This document shows, piece by piece, positions 44,587-53,830 of a DNA stretch of 64,000 nt. The notes beneath the pieces are model-generated. The model was given only the letters and a program-made list of their open reading frames with translations, was not told the origin of the DNA and made no database searches. Source of the DNA: Chondrinema litorale. GTDB taxonomy: Bacteria > Bacteroidota > Bacteroidia > Cytophagales > Flammeovirgaceae. Numbering within the stretch: the first letter of the stretch is position 1; each line of letters starts with the position of its first letter. A program made the translations under genes and the position numbers. The stretch is taken from positions 245,759-309,758 of the forward strand of contig NZ_CP111047.1 of assembly GCF_026250525.1 (NCBI RefSeq), in the 5' to 3' direction.

Positions 44587-46602
44587 ATGACTTCTATTTT
44601 CAAAAAAACTGCTTTAAAATCATCTATTTCTCTCATTTTCGCTGTATTATTAATCACTTCTTGCGAAACACAAACCGCTAAAAAAGACATTCAAGTGAGC
44701 TCGCCAGATAAAAATGTGCAAGCTACTATTGATGTGAAAAATGGTTTGCAATATGCTGTCGTATTTAATAATGATACCATAATAGAACAATCAGCCATTG
44801 ATCTCGATTTGAAAGAGTTCGGTACTTTAAGCAATTTTGAAGTAGTAAATTCAACTACAAACACTGTAGATGATACTTGGAGTCGTGTTTGGGGAAAAAG
44901 AAAAAAGGTTAAAAACAATTACAACGAGTTACACATACAATTAAAAGAGCAAGCAAGCTCGATTTTAGTCGATCTGTATGTACGTGCTTATAATGATGGT
45001 ATTGGAATAAGATATGGTTTTCCTGAACAAGAAAAAATGAAGTCTTTTGAACTTGCTAAGGAAAAAACACAATTCAAATTTACTGAAGATCATACAGTTT
45101 GGAGAGCCGATTACCAAACTTATAAATCTTCTCAAGAAACAGAGTTTTTAAATGCAAAACTATCTGATATAAAGCCTAGTCAACTGATAGGCATGCCGCT
45201 TTTAGTACAGGCAAAAGATAAAGCTTATGCAGTCATCACAGAAGCAAACTTAACAGATTGGTCTGGTGCTTTTCTAAGAAGTACCGACTCACTGAAAAAT
45301 ACAATGGTAACGGAGTTGGCTCCCCTACCCAACGACACTTTAATTGCAGTAAAAAGAAATACGCCTGCTGTATCTCCTTGGCGAGTGGTGATGCTGGCTG
45401 AAAATCCGGGAGAATTGGTAGAATCAGACATCATCCAAAATTTAAATGATCCGATTGCTATAGAAGATGCTTCTTGGATACAACCCGGAGTTTCTGCTTG
45501 GGATTGGTGGTGGAGCAATAAATATGCACCAAGTGCTAATTTTGAGCTGGGTCCCAATCAGGAAACCATGAAATATTTTATTGATTTTGCTGCTGAAATG
45601 GGCTGGGAATACCAAATTGTAGACTGGCAATGGTATGGCGAGCCTTTCGACGAAACTGGCGGAAGATCAAATCCAAATGTAGATATTACAACTCCTATAG
45701 AGGGTATTAACATAGAAGAACTGGTGAAATATGCTAATTCCAAAAATGTGAAAATCATTGTTTGGGGACATTGGGAATCACTCAAAAATCAATTGGATGA
45801 AGCACTTGCTACTTACGAAAAGTGGGGAGTTTCAGGTATTAAGATAGACTTTATGGACAGGCAAGACCAAGAAATGGTAAACTACTATCACACTGTGGTA
45901 AAGAAAGCTGCTGAGCACCATTTGGTTGTCGATTTCCATGGAGCTTATAAACCAACTGGTTTTAGCCGAACTTATCCAAACTTAATCACTCGTGAGGGTG
46001 TAATGGGCAACGAATACTCTAAATGGAGCGATCGTGTAACCCCTGAGCATAATGTAACATTGCCATTCACGCGCGGACTTTTAGGCGAAATGGACTACAC
46101 ACCAGTGGCATTCCGCAATGTTACTCCCGAAAATTTTGTGCTTGAAAGTGATGCCGCAGACCACTCTCCTATGGTACAATCCACCAGATGCCATCAGTTG
46201 GCGATGCCTGTGGTTTACGAAAGTGCTTTTGGCGTTTTCTGCGATTCTCCAGATAATTATCGCAAGGGAATTGGACTAGAGTTTTTACAAGCCGTGCCTA
46301 CCACTTGGGACGAAAGCAAAGTGTTAAATGCAGCCGTTGGCGATTATATTACAGTCGCTCGAAAATCTGGAGACACTTGGTTTATCGGCAGTATGACGGA
46401 TGCTACCGAACGTGAGCTCAATATAGATTTATCTTTCTTAGAAGATGGAAACTATAAGGTAATTCTTTTCCAAGATGATGAAGATGCAAACGAGTATCCA
46501 GACCATGCTGTGAGAAAAGTGTTAACTGTGAAAAACACAGATCAATTAAATGTTAAACTAGCCCAAGGAGGTGGGTTCGCAGCTATTTTGAAGAAGATGT
46601 AA
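44587..46602 (+). CDS. GH97 family glycoside hydrolase lipoprotein, probably retaining
   Basis: A 671-residue lipoprotein from ATG 44587 (SLIFAVLLITSCETQ). The N-terminal beta-sandwich is followed by the catalytic barrel. GVSGIKIDFMDRQDQEMVNY and DFHGAYKPTGFSRTYPN then TREGVMGNEYSKWSDRV are the stretches where retaining alpha-galactosidase-type members carry Asp nucleophile and Glu acid/base; the inverting SusB-type members have another pattern. So alpha-galactosidase-like activity is more likely than alpha-glucosidase. An upstream in-frame start adds only a non-signal leader. Confidence 0.88.
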   Translation: MTSIFKKTALKSSISLIFAVLLITSCETQTAKKDIQVSSPDKNVQATIDVKNGLQYAVVFNNDTIIEQSAIDLDLKEFGTLSNFEVVNSTTNTVDDTWSRVWGKRKKVKNNYNELHIQLKEQASSILVDLYVRAYNDGIGIRYGFPEQEKMKSFELAKEKTQFKFTEDHTVWRADYQTYKSSQETEFLNAKLSDIKPSQLIGMPLLVQAKDKAYAVITEANLTDWSGAFLRSTDSLKNTMVTELAPLPNDTLIAVKRNTPAVSPWRVVMLAENPGELVESDIIQNLNDPIAIEDASWIQPGVSAWDWWWSNKYAPSANFELGPNQETMKYFIDFAAEMGWEYQIVDWQWYGEPFDETGGRSNPNVDITTPIEGINIEELVKYANSKNVKIIVWGHWESLKNQLDEALATYEKWGVSGIKIDFMDRQDQEMVNYYHTVVKKAAEHHLVVDFHGAYKPTGFSRTYPNLITREGVMGNEYSKWSDRVTPEHNVTLPFTRGLLGEMDYTPVAFRNVTPENFVLESDAADHSPMVQSTRCHQLAMPVVYESAFGVFCDSPDNYRKGIGLEFLQAVPTTWDESKVLNAAVGDYITVARKSGDTWFIGSMTDATERELNIDLSFLEDGNYKVILFQDDEDANEYPDHAVRKVLTVKNTDQLNVKLAQGGGFAAILKKM

Positions 46603-46723
46603 ATTGCGAGAAATTGGTATTTAAAATTTGAGATTGAGTACTTTTTATTAAGTGAGTCAAATGTATTAAATTAGTTGCATAACCATTTAGGTAATGCTCT
46701 GATTATTATTAAAACTACAATTA

Positions 46724-47308
46724 ATGCGACTTGCAAAAATACTCTGGAGCTTAGGCTCCGTACTCATCAATTTTACAATCATCATATACATTTTTCTTAT
46801 TAGCAAAGCACCTGTAGACTTAGTTGAAAGGCAAATCTACATCAATGAGAACTGGAATACCTTTAGCACACATTGGAAGGCCGAGTTCCTTTTTATGGCG
46901 ATGATAACCGTTGGTGCTTTTTATTTTGCCAATATTTTTAAAAGTGCAAGTTGGTCAATTATCACTATTGGGCAATTGATTTTATTAGCAATGTATCCTA
47001 TTATGCTAGGTGGATATAGAAACACAACTCCCGAAATATTTTCGATGAGTAACCAAATGGCCATAGTGATTTTTGTATTCGGAAATATCATTTTCTTAGC
47101 TGGTCTTTTACATCTGTATTTCTCCGATAACTATTTAAAAAAGTGGCTAAAATTATCAGCTATTGCACTAGCTAGCATAGCACTCATTGCTTTTTCAGCA
47201 TCGTTTATTGGTTTAATAGACTGGAAACAAGCGCTAAAAATAGGTCCATTAGTAAATATCCTTTATCTCATAAATGCATATTATGGTTTAAAACTAAAGA
47301 TGGGGTAA
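46724..47308 (+). CDS. Hypothetical membrane protein, about six helices
   Basis: A 194-residue protein not recognised as a named family. Hydrophobic segments near residues 10-28, 52-70, 76-95, 107-130, 140-162 and 170-188. One polar loop (VERQIYINENWNTFSTHWK) sits after the first helix. It starts with ATG 46724 without a clear ribosome site, and ends 20 nt before an NTF2-like gene, with which it may be cotranscribed. Confidence 0.65.
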   Translation: MRLAKILWSLGSVLINFTIIIYIFLISKAPVDLVERQIYINENWNTFSTHWKAEFLFMAMITVGAFYFANIFKSASWSIITIGQLILLAMYPIMLGGYRNTTPEIFSMSNQMAIVIFVFGNIIFLAGLLHLYFSDNYLKKWLKLSAIALASIALIAFSASFIGLIDWKQALKIGPLVNILYLINAYYGLKLKMG

Positions 47309-47328
47309 GAAACATTAAATAAGTAAAT

Positions 47329-47706
47329 ATGAACTTAGAACAGAATAAAAAAAATGCGATTGCTTTTTATAAAACTGCATACGAAGGCAATCCGAGATTG
47401 GCTGTTGAGCAATACGTCGGAAATCAATATATCCAACATAATCCTGATGTAGCAGATGGCACTAAAGGTTTTATCGATTACTTTGAAAGGATGCAAAACG
47501 AATATCCAAACAAGTCTATTGAATTTGTACGTTGCATCGCTGAAGGAGATTTAGTAGCGCTTCATACGCATCAAACTTGGCCTGGAAATGATGAATACAT
47601 TACGATGGATTTTTTTAGGTTTGATGTAGATGGTAAAATCTACGAGCACTGGGATTCAATACAACAAATTCCCAAACACTCACAAAATCCAAACAAGATA
47701 TATTGA
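47329..47706 (+). CDS. Nuclear-transport-factor-2/SnoaL-like protein
   Basis: A 125-residue cone-fold protein. QYVGNQYIQHNPDVADGTKG and DLVALHTHQTWPG...DFFRFDVDGKIYEHWDSIQ are typical for SnoaL-type members. These bind or isomerise small hydrophobic ligands; the substrate cannot be given. Start MNLEQNKKNAIAFYKTAYEG is a normal family N-terminus. Confidence 0.82.
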   Translation: MNLEQNKKNAIAFYKTAYEGNPRLAVEQYVGNQYIQHNPDVADGTKGFIDYFERMQNEYPNKSIEFVRCIAEGDLVALHTHQTWPGNDEYITMDFFRFDVDGKIYEHWDSIQQIPKHSQNPNKIY

Positions 47707-47806
47707 GGAAATGAACTACATAAGTTTTTTAATACAATCCTTAACATTGTAAATCCCTTACGATCTAGGTAATTACCATTGCTTAAAATATAAAAAACCA
47801 ATTGTA

Positions 47807-47911
47807 ATGGGAATTGATCAAATAAAGAAAGCATTTATACAACATAATTTAGCAGACATTTGGGAAGATGTTAAATATTTAACAACAAAGCAGAAGAAAA
47901 ACATCATTTAA
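47807..47911 (+). CDS. Possible 34-residue open frame in a 420-bp gap
   Basis: ATG 47807 to TAA 47911 encodes 34 residues (MGIDQIKKAFIQHNLADIWE followed by a Lys-rich end). No ribosome site is obvious and no family is recognised; it may be a remnant of a larger gene. The surrounding gap (47707-48128) is AT-rich, and I see nothing else in it. Confidence 0.2.
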   Translation: MGIDQIKKAFIQHNLADIWEDVKYLTTKQKKNII

Positions 47912-48128
47912 GATATAAGCTATAACTGGCAGCACAACAAATATTTGATATCGATTACACACATCAAAATGGAAAAAAATAAATCCATTAATCATTCAAA
48001 TACAGTTAATTTTTGATTAGATTTTTTCATGATTATACATAATTATTTTAAGACATATGCGTTTTAAAGTCTCAAAAGGCTATGTTTCTGTAAATAAACT
48101 AACAAACTAAAAACTAGAGATTAAAATC

Positions 48129-48314
48129 ATGATTGAATTAAAAGAAGTTATTGAACGTGATATCAAGATATTTGAAGCAAAAGCATTAGATTATAAACAA
48201 GAAATTGAAAGTAACAAACAACCTGAACATACTGATTACTTTAAGGGGAAAGCCGATGCATACGAATATGCTGCTGAAAAACTTAGAAAAGCTTTGTCGT
48301 GGTATTTTGCATAA
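48129..48314 (+). CDS. Small helical hypothetical protein
   Basis: A 61-residue protein starting at ATG 48129 (MIELKEVIERDIKIFEAKAL). Most of it is predicted by eye to be one or two amphipathic helices with alternating Glu and Lys, ending in LRKALSWYFA. No family recognised. A purine-rich AGAG precedes the ATG by about 12 nt. Could be real because of its regular helix pattern, but small size leaves doubt. Confidence 0.4.
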   Translation: MIELKEVIERDIKIFEAKALDYKQEIESNKQPEHTDYFKGKADAYEYAAEKLRKALSWYFA

Positions 48315-48487
48315 CAACGCGATTGATTTTATCCTAATGAATTTAAAAATGGGTTTAAGTAGGGTAAACTCATTTTTAAATTTTAATACTCGCAATAAAT
48401 ACTAACTCAGCCAAATTTTAAAAGATTAAATTCCAAAAAACACTTCTCAGCTTAATCTCTATCTTTAAGCTCAACTTCATTATCAAT

Positions 48488-48757
48488 ATGGATATAACAT
48501 TACTTAAAGAGAATGAATACGGCAAAACCTATCAAGCTGATGGTTTCAAAATACTTTATCGGAACAAAGGAACTACTATCGGAGACAATGATATAAATGC
48601 AGAGGAATTAATTTACATAATTACCGGCTCAGCCGAAATTACATTGAGAGATAAAACTTGGAAGGTAGATGCACCAGCCAAAATAGAATTTCCGGCTAAA
48701 ACTTACCATAAAATTGAAGCATTAACTGATATCAGCTTTATCCTTTATGTGTGTTAA
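48488..48757 (+). CDS. Small cupin-domain protein
   Basis: An 89-residue single cupin. EELIYIITGSAEITLRDKTW and IEFPAKTYHKIEALTDISFI form the two conserved strands; only one possible metal ligand (His) in the second motif is seen, the first motif lacks His-x-His. It may bind a small ligand without metal. Upstream of a dehalogenase-like hydrolase by 56 nt. Confidence 0.75.
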   Translation: MDITLLKENEYGKTYQADGFKILYRNKGTTIGDNDINAEELIYIITGSAEITLRDKTWKVDAPAKIEFPAKTYHKIEALTDISFILYVC

Positions 48758-48813
48758 TTTGACATAAACGAGGTCCCTATTTTTTTGAATATATATTAAA
48801 CTACTGCAATTAA

Positions 48814-49635
48814 ATGCTTAACTGGAAACTAGAAAATAACTTCGACTTTAATGGCAGAACGATTAAATGGGATACTAAAGGTGATGGTGCTCCAATTGTA
48901 GTGGTGCATGGTACCCCTTGGTCTTCTTTAAACCTCCAACATTTAATAAATGGGCTAGCTGATCAGTACAAAGTTTTTTACTTTGATTTATTGGGCTATG
49001 GTCAATCCGATAAGTCTGACGGAGATGTTTCTTTAGGCATACAAAATGAAGTTTTAACAAAACTTATTCAATATTGGCAACTCGATAAGCCTATTGTAAT
49101 TGGCCATGACTTTGGTGGAACCACAGTTTTAAGAACACATCTTTTAAATAAGGTTGAGTATAAAAAATTGATTGTTATAGACCCTGTGGCTATTTCTCCT
49201 TGGGGTTCACCGTTTTTCAATCATGTAAATAAACATGAGGCTGCTTTTTCTGGAATGCCCGATTACATACATGAAGCTGTGGTAGAAACATATATCAAAA
49301 CTGCAGCATTTAAAGCATTAGACCAAACCACAATCGAGGGAATTTTAGAACCTTGGAAAGGGGCATATGGCAAACCCGCCTTTTACAGACAAATCGCCCA
49401 AGCAGATGCTAGATTTACTGATGAAATTCAAGATAAATATAGTTCTATATGCACTCCTACGCTAATATTATGGGGTGAAGAAGATACTTGGATTCCACTA
49501 GATAAAGGTAAGAAACTACACAAACTCATCCCCAAAAGTGAAATGCAGATAATTCCAAATAGCGGACATCTAGTTATTGAAGAAGAGCCACTTAAACTGG
49601 TAGAAAAGATCAAAAAATTTATAGGTAAGTCTTAA
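48814..49635 (+). CDS. Alpha/beta-fold hydrolase with Asp nucleophile (haloalkane dehalogenase/epoxide-hydrolase type)
   Basis: A 273-residue hydrolase. VVVHGTPWSSLNLQHLI gives the oxyanion region; the nucleophile elbow is VIGHDFGGTTVLRTHLL, with Asp where esterases have Ser. LILWGEEDTWIPLDKGKKL and NSGHLVIEEEP supply the acid and His. An Asp nucleophile belongs to haloalkane dehalogenases and epoxide hydrolases, as in the GHDxG group. The substrate is unknown. Not in an obvious operon. Confidence 0.8.
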   Translation: MLNWKLENNFDFNGRTIKWDTKGDGAPIVVVHGTPWSSLNLQHLINGLADQYKVFYFDLLGYGQSDKSDGDVSLGIQNEVLTKLIQYWQLDKPIVIGHDFGGTTVLRTHLLNKVEYKKLIVIDPVAISPWGSPFFNHVNKHEAAFSGMPDYIHEAVVETYIKTAAFKALDQTTIEGILEPWKGAYGKPAFYRQIAQADARFTDEIQDKYSSICTPTLILWGEEDTWIPLDKGKKLHKLIPKSEMQIIPNSGHLVIEEEPLKLVEKIKKFIGKS

Positions 49636-49654
49636 AAAAAACAGAAATCATAAT

Positions 49655-50287
49655 ATGTCTACTTGGACGGCAATCTATATTAATAATTCTGATCAGGATA
49701 AAGTTATTAAGAAATTAAAGCAACTAACAAATATTGACAATGAGATAACTGGGGAATTTCCTGATAATTTCCATAATCGTTATTTACTAGATATTAAAAG
49801 TAACCCAAGCTTTTTAGTAATAGGTAAAACTCAAGATGATTGGATAACTATTCGACACAATAGTTTTAGTAAACTGGTAAAATGGGGTAAAGAAATTTCA
49901 GATGATTTAGCAAGCAAAGTAATAGTTACTGCAGCTCAAAGTGTTTCTAGCGCATATTATTTCGCATTGTATGATAATGGTGAAAAAATTAGAGAAATTG
50001 AAGTCTGTTATAGTACAGACGATGAAATAATTGACTTCGGAAATCATTTTGATTTCGAAAACGAAGCTCCAGGTTTAATCTATAAAAGAGATGAAAAAAT
50101 ATCTTATATTTTTGATTTTGAAAGTATAGAAGAATATTGCATCCATTTTGGCTTGAAAATACAGACCGATTACAATGACTATAAATGGACAATTCTTAAA
50201 AGCAAATACAAGCAACTTACAATGGTTGATTATGTAAAACATATGCATAAAAAAAATAAGAAATCACCATGGTGGAAATTTTGGTAA
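49655..50287 (+). CDS. Hypothetical protein, SMI1-like size and composition
   Basis: A 210-residue acidic protein without signal or membrane helix. It opens MSTWTAIYINNSDQDKVIKK and has an alternating beta/alpha pattern, and a Lys-rich end closing with SPWWKFW. I do not recognise the family. The small size, low GC and lack of operon partners would suit an accessory gene, such as an immunity protein without its toxin, but there is no direct evidence. Confidence 0.55.
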   Translation: MSTWTAIYINNSDQDKVIKKLKQLTNIDNEITGEFPDNFHNRYLLDIKSNPSFLVIGKTQDDWITIRHNSFSKLVKWGKEISDDLASKVIVTAAQSVSSAYYFALYDNGEKIREIEVCYSTDDEIIDFGNHFDFENEAPGLIYKRDEKISYIFDFESIEEYCIHFGLKIQTDYNDYKWTILKSKYKQLTMVDYVKHMHKKNKKSPWWKFW

Positions 50288-50404
50288 AGTATTAATTTGG
50301 AGGGAAGACATGACTGGAACGTGCCCGCTGTATTGGCTGAGTCTTGGTTAAATGATTTGGATGCACAAATATTCAACACTGCTGTGATTAAGCTTTTAGA
50401 TTAG
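50288..50404 (+). pseudogene. In-frame tail remnant after the 49655 gene
   Basis: Immediately after the TAA of the previous gene, the same frame continues open for 38 codons (…GRHDWNVPAVLAESWLNDLD and on to a TAG at 50402). The stretch has no good start codon and a higher GC than the flanks. It reads like real protein, so it is either the end of a longer ancestor of the previous gene or a remnant of another gene. Confidence 0.3.
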
Positions 50405-50508
50405 TTTAAGTAAGATATTTAGTAAATTTCTTATTCCGGATTTATTCTATAACCAGTAAATTCTCTCGCGAAAATTATTTACTACAGAATTTAAAATAAA
50501 TATGAGAT

Positions 50509-50985
50509 ATGAAAAGTGAGAGTAAATTAATTTTAATTATTTATGCGAGCATCCTATTTATTTTACCTGCGTGTAAACATGAGTTTGTATTAAATAAACA
50601 AGATTATAAACTCTCTGAAAGTATTATTTTGATTGATACAATTGACATTCAAAACCCAGCAGTTATTTCTTATAAAAAGAAGGGTGGTGTACTTGGTTAT
50701 TGTATTTCTCTTGATGATTTTGACGAAAATAATATGTTTAAATATCTAGATGGTGAGCGATTAATTCCAGAAATTGATGCTTGTTGCAAATTTCATGATC
50801 CATACATGAGAGGTCAGTATGACATAAATGAATATGAAGACAAACCTAGTTACTTCGTAATTGCAAAAGTGAAAAAGGAGTTTTATTTAGATGAAAAATC
50901 TGGAATGCATAACAACTTGAGAAAATCGTTCAAAAATAGAGAAAAATGGCTAATGGTTGCTATTCCTTTTTGTGGTTGTAAATGA
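50509..50985 (+). CDS. Hypothetical lipoprotein
   Basis: A 158-residue protein with a lipobox (ASILFILPACKHE). The mature part contains several cysteines (GYCISLDD; DACCKFHDP; FCGCK at the C-terminus), suggesting disulfides. No family recognised. It precedes a GNAT gene by 114 nt; probably its own transcript. Confidence 0.6.
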   Translation: MKSESKLILIIYASILFILPACKHEFVLNKQDYKLSESIILIDTIDIQNPAVISYKKKGGVLGYCISLDDFDENNMFKYLDGERLIPEIDACCKFHDPYMRGQYDINEYEDKPSYFVIAKVKKEFYLDEKSGMHNNLRKSFKNREKWLMVAIPFCGCK

Positions 50986-51099
50986 AGCATTAGTATAAAA
51001 GTGGATTCTACGATCTAAATAACGATGCTATATTCTTTGTAGAAGAAGAATAAAATTAGATTGAGTTCTGATATTTTTTTAATCAAATAGATTTGTAAT

Positions 51100-51630
51100 A
51101 TGAAAATCGTAATCAGACAAGAAATTTCAGAAGACCACAAAGCAGTTTTTGAGCTAATAGAAAAAGCTTTTAAAGATGAAGCTTATAGTGACCATACAGA
51201 GCAATTTCTTGTTGAGCGATTGAGAAAGTCGAAAGCTTTTGTACCTGCATTATCTATCCTCACAGAAGTTGATAATAAAATAGTTGGCCATATTCTACTT
51301 ACTAAAGTAAAAATCAAAAATGGAGATGAGGAATTTGATTCTCTAGCATTGGCACCAGTTTCTGTATTGCCAGATTACCAAAGAAAAGGGGTTGGAAAAA
51401 AGCTAATAGAACAAGCTCACCAAAAAGCAAAAGAGCTAGGCTTTCAATCTGTTTTAGTACTCGGTCACGAAGAATACTATCCGAAGTTTGGTTACCAACA
51501 AGCCAATAATTTTGGTATTAAATTCCCCTTCGATGTACCTGCAAAAAACTGTATGGCAATAGAGCTAATTCAAAACGGATTGAGCGGAGTAAGTGGAACA
51601 GTTGAATATCCTGTGGAGTTTTCGAGTTAA
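51100..51630 (+). CDS. GNAT-family N-acetyltransferase
   Basis: A 176-residue acetyltransferase. ALAPVSVLPDYQRKGVGKKL is the acetyl-CoA binding motif A (Q/R-x-x-G-x-G/A), and ESVLVLGHEEYYPKFGYQQA-like end strands complete the fold. It belongs to the YhbS-type group often annotated as predicted acyltransferases. Substrate unknown. A lipoprotein gene starts 22 nt after its stop. Confidence 0.88.
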   Translation: MKIVIRQEISEDHKAVFELIEKAFKDEAYSDHTEQFLVERLRKSKAFVPALSILTEVDNKIVGHILLTKVKIKNGDEEFDSLALAPVSVLPDYQRKGVGKKLIEQAHQKAKELGFQSVLVLGHEEYYPKFGYQQANNFGIKFPFDVPAKNCMAIELIQNGLSGVSGTVEYPVEFSS

Positions 51631-51652
51631 TAATCCTTGCTCTTATATTCAG

Positions 51653-52165
51653 ATGAAAAAATACCTCAAACTTTACTTCTTTATTCTCCTATTAATTACA
51701 TTTTCCTGCTCTAAAACTCAATCAGTAAGCCATGATCCAGATTACGAATTAATGGTAGAAATTGAATTATCAATCTGTGAAGATCAAGTTTTCTTAGCAG
51801 ATTCAATTTATAAGTACTACGATGTAGAATACATTAGCTTAGGAAGGTTAAAGGATAAATTTATTGATACGGCAAACGAAGAAAACTTTATAGATGGGAA
51901 ACATTATATTCAAGTAAATGATGTTCTTATTAGTCCTAGTTGGATAACAGATTACATATTTGATGTGTATTCTCCACACGATATTGAAAAGCCTATTGCA
52001 TTAATTCTCAACATCGATAAAACCACTCCTAATGGAATTTTAAAAGCTTTTTTCAAGCAAATCGATGATACAAAATCTCTCAAAGCCATTTTTATTTCTT
52101 GCTTAAATAAAAATGAAAAAGAAGTTTTTACCCAATACAATATTGAGCACAAAATGGAATTTTGA
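51653..52165 (+). CDS. Hypothetical lipoprotein
   Basis: A 170-residue lipoprotein from ATG 51653 (MKKYLKLYFFILLLITFSCS). An in-frame start inside the GNAT gene (51593) is rejected. The rest is a mixed alpha/beta globular domain with no named motif. It may share the GNAT transcript and ends at a strong terminator. Confidence 0.6.
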   Translation: MKKYLKLYFFILLLITFSCSKTQSVSHDPDYELMVEIELSICEDQVFLADSIYKYYDVEYISLGRLKDKFIDTANEENFIDGKHYIQVNDVLISPSWITDYIFDVYSPHDIEKPIALILNIDKTTPNGILKAFFKQIDDTKSLKAIFISCLNKNEKEVFTQYNIEHKMEF

Positions 52166-52188
52166 ATATAGCTTTATTACTTTTATTT

Positions 52189-52234
52189 ATTCCCCTCCTT
52201 CTATCTTTTTAGATTACAGGAGGGGAATTTTTTT
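52189..52234 (+). terminator. Terminator after the lipoprotein gene
   Basis: ATTCCCCTCCT (52189-52199) pairs with AGGAGGGGAAT (52218-52228), 11-bp stem, then TTTTTTT. It also separates the convergent Raf-kinase-inhibitor-like gene. Confidence 0.9.
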
Positions 52235-52237
52235 GCC

Positions 52238-52783
52238 TTATCGCTGATAGTAAAAAACAATCGAAGCTTTTTCAATAGTATTGGTTGTAAGGTTAAAACC
52301 TACCAAAGCCGGGCTTGCGTTTTTATCTACTCCTAATTTGTCTGTTTTAAGCGCATACACTGTTACAATGTATTGGTGAGGGCCATGACCTTCTGGCGGG
52401 CAAGGTCCACCATAACCATAAGCACCATAATCTGTAATACTTTGAATAGCATTTTTCGGAGCAAGTTGAGCCTCAATACTTCCTGCATTTTTCTTTAGGC
52501 TTTTTACATCTGCCGGAACGTCGAACATTACCCAGTGCCACCAGCCACTACCAGTCGGTGCATCTGGATCGTACATAGTAATTGCAAAACTTTTGGTGCC
52601 GTCGGGTACATTTTCCCAACTTAAGGCTGGAGAGCTATTGTCGCCTGTACAACCAAATCCATTAAATACATTTTCGCTACTGGCTTGTCCGCCTACACTG
52701 GTACTTTTTAGTGTAAAAGTTTGCGCTTGACTTATGATAAATGTTGCTAAAATCGCAATGAACGTGAACGTGATTTTTTTCAT
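52238..52783 (-). CDS. YbhB/YbcL family Raf-kinase-inhibitor-like protein
   Basis: A 181-residue exported protein from ATG 52783 (signal KITFTFIAILATFIISQAQ). The PEBP fold motifs are SPALSWENVPDGTKSFAITM, YDPDAPTGSGWWHWVMFDVP and GPCPPEGHGPHQYIVTVYAL, the last with the conserved ligand-pocket residues. The function of bacterial members is unknown. It starts 68 nt downstream of an AraC-type gene on the same strand. Confidence 0.93.
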   Translation of the reverse strand: MKKITFTFIAILATFIISQAQTFTLKSTSVGGQASSENVFNGFGCTGDNSSPALSWENVPDGTKSFAITMYDPDAPTGSGWWHWVMFDVPADVKSLKKNAGSIEAQLAPKNAIQSITDYGAYGYGGPCPPEGHGPHQYIVTVYALKTDKLGVDKNASPALVGFNLTTNTIEKASIVFYYQR

Positions 52784-52850
52784 TATTTCTGAGTTTGTTT
52801 TACATGGCAAATATCCGAACTCAGACTGAATTGATTGTTACGCTATCGGT

Positions 52851-53723
52851 TCAATAAGTTACGCTACTAGCCCTATTTTCCACCTGAAACAACTTTGGAG
52901 AGGTTCCGAAATACTTTTTGAACTCATTGCTAAAGCTAGAAAGGTTTTTATAACCCAGTTCAAAATACACTTCGCTGGGTCTTCTATCTTGCAAAAGTAG
53001 TTTTTTTGCCTTCTTCATTTTAGACTCTGTAATGTATTTACCTGGTGAATTTTCAAACACATCATTAAACTTTCTCTTAAAGCTAGACAGACTCATATTA
53101 CACAAAAAAGCCAATTCTTCTACAGTTAAACCTTCGTCTATATGTTGTAAAACAGTGCTCTTAAATTCGTGGTTATCATTCTCGTTAAGCGCATTTTGTA
53201 TAAATGGAGTAATTTGCTGAGGATATTTCTTTAACAAGAAAAGCATAATTTCATCGAACTTCACCTTTAATAATTGCTCATCTTTTCGCAGCTTTTCATC
53301 TTCAAGAATTTTAAAAGAATTCTCATAGTTTTGCACAAAGTCATCCTTCTCAATTACCAACATGTAATCTGATTCAATATCAGATCCATCTTTATTTAAT
53401 GAAACATGATACCTCAAGCAGAAATCTAACAAAGTCGCATTAGAAAAAAACAAAAGGATACTTTTATACCAATTGTTTTCTAAGAGTTTCTCTGTCATTA
53501 AAGATGTTCCCTTGCGAATGAGCAAGAATTTGTCTTTGCCGATCTTGGTATAGGAGGTTTTAACATAAGCCTCTTTTTCCCCTTCTAACAACAAACTGAA
53601 AACGTTTCTAGAGAAAACAACTCTGTTTTTTACTGAACTCTGATTCGTAGCATAGAAATGTAAAAAAATCTCTTGGCTTTCATCTATAAAATCGTCAGGT
53701 AGGTTGAATATCTTTTTAGACAT
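52851..53723 (-). CDS. AraC-family transcriptional regulator
   Basis: A 290-residue protein. The N-terminal half has no recognised motif; the C-terminal part (about residues 200-285) has the two HTH units LTVEELAFLCNMSLSSFKRK and PSEVYFELGYKNLSSFSNEF. It is upstream of the Raf-kinase-inhibitor-like gene in the same orientation, the likely target. Ligand unknown. Confidence 0.87.
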   Translation of the reverse strand: MSKKIFNLPDDFIDESQEIFLHFYATNQSSVKNRVVFSRNVFSLLLEGEKEAYVKTSYTKIGKDKFLLIRKGTSLMTEKLLENNWYKSILLFFSNATLLDFCLRYHVSLNKDGSDIESDYMLVIEKDDFVQNYENSFKILEDEKLRKDEQLLKVKFDEIMLFLLKKYPQQITPFIQNALNENDNHEFKSTVLQHIDEGLTVEELAFLCNMSLSSFKRKFNDVFENSPGKYITESKMKKAKKLLLQDRRPSEVYFELGYKNLSSFSNEFKKYFGTSPKLFQVENRASSVTY

Positions 53724-53830
53724 AAGATCAAATTTTGAAACTTTCTCTATAGCAAAACTAGTCTTTGTTCCTTAAAACAAAATAAAAATTAAAAATCGCC
53801 AGAAATTTTTATTTATTTAATCCGCCCAAA

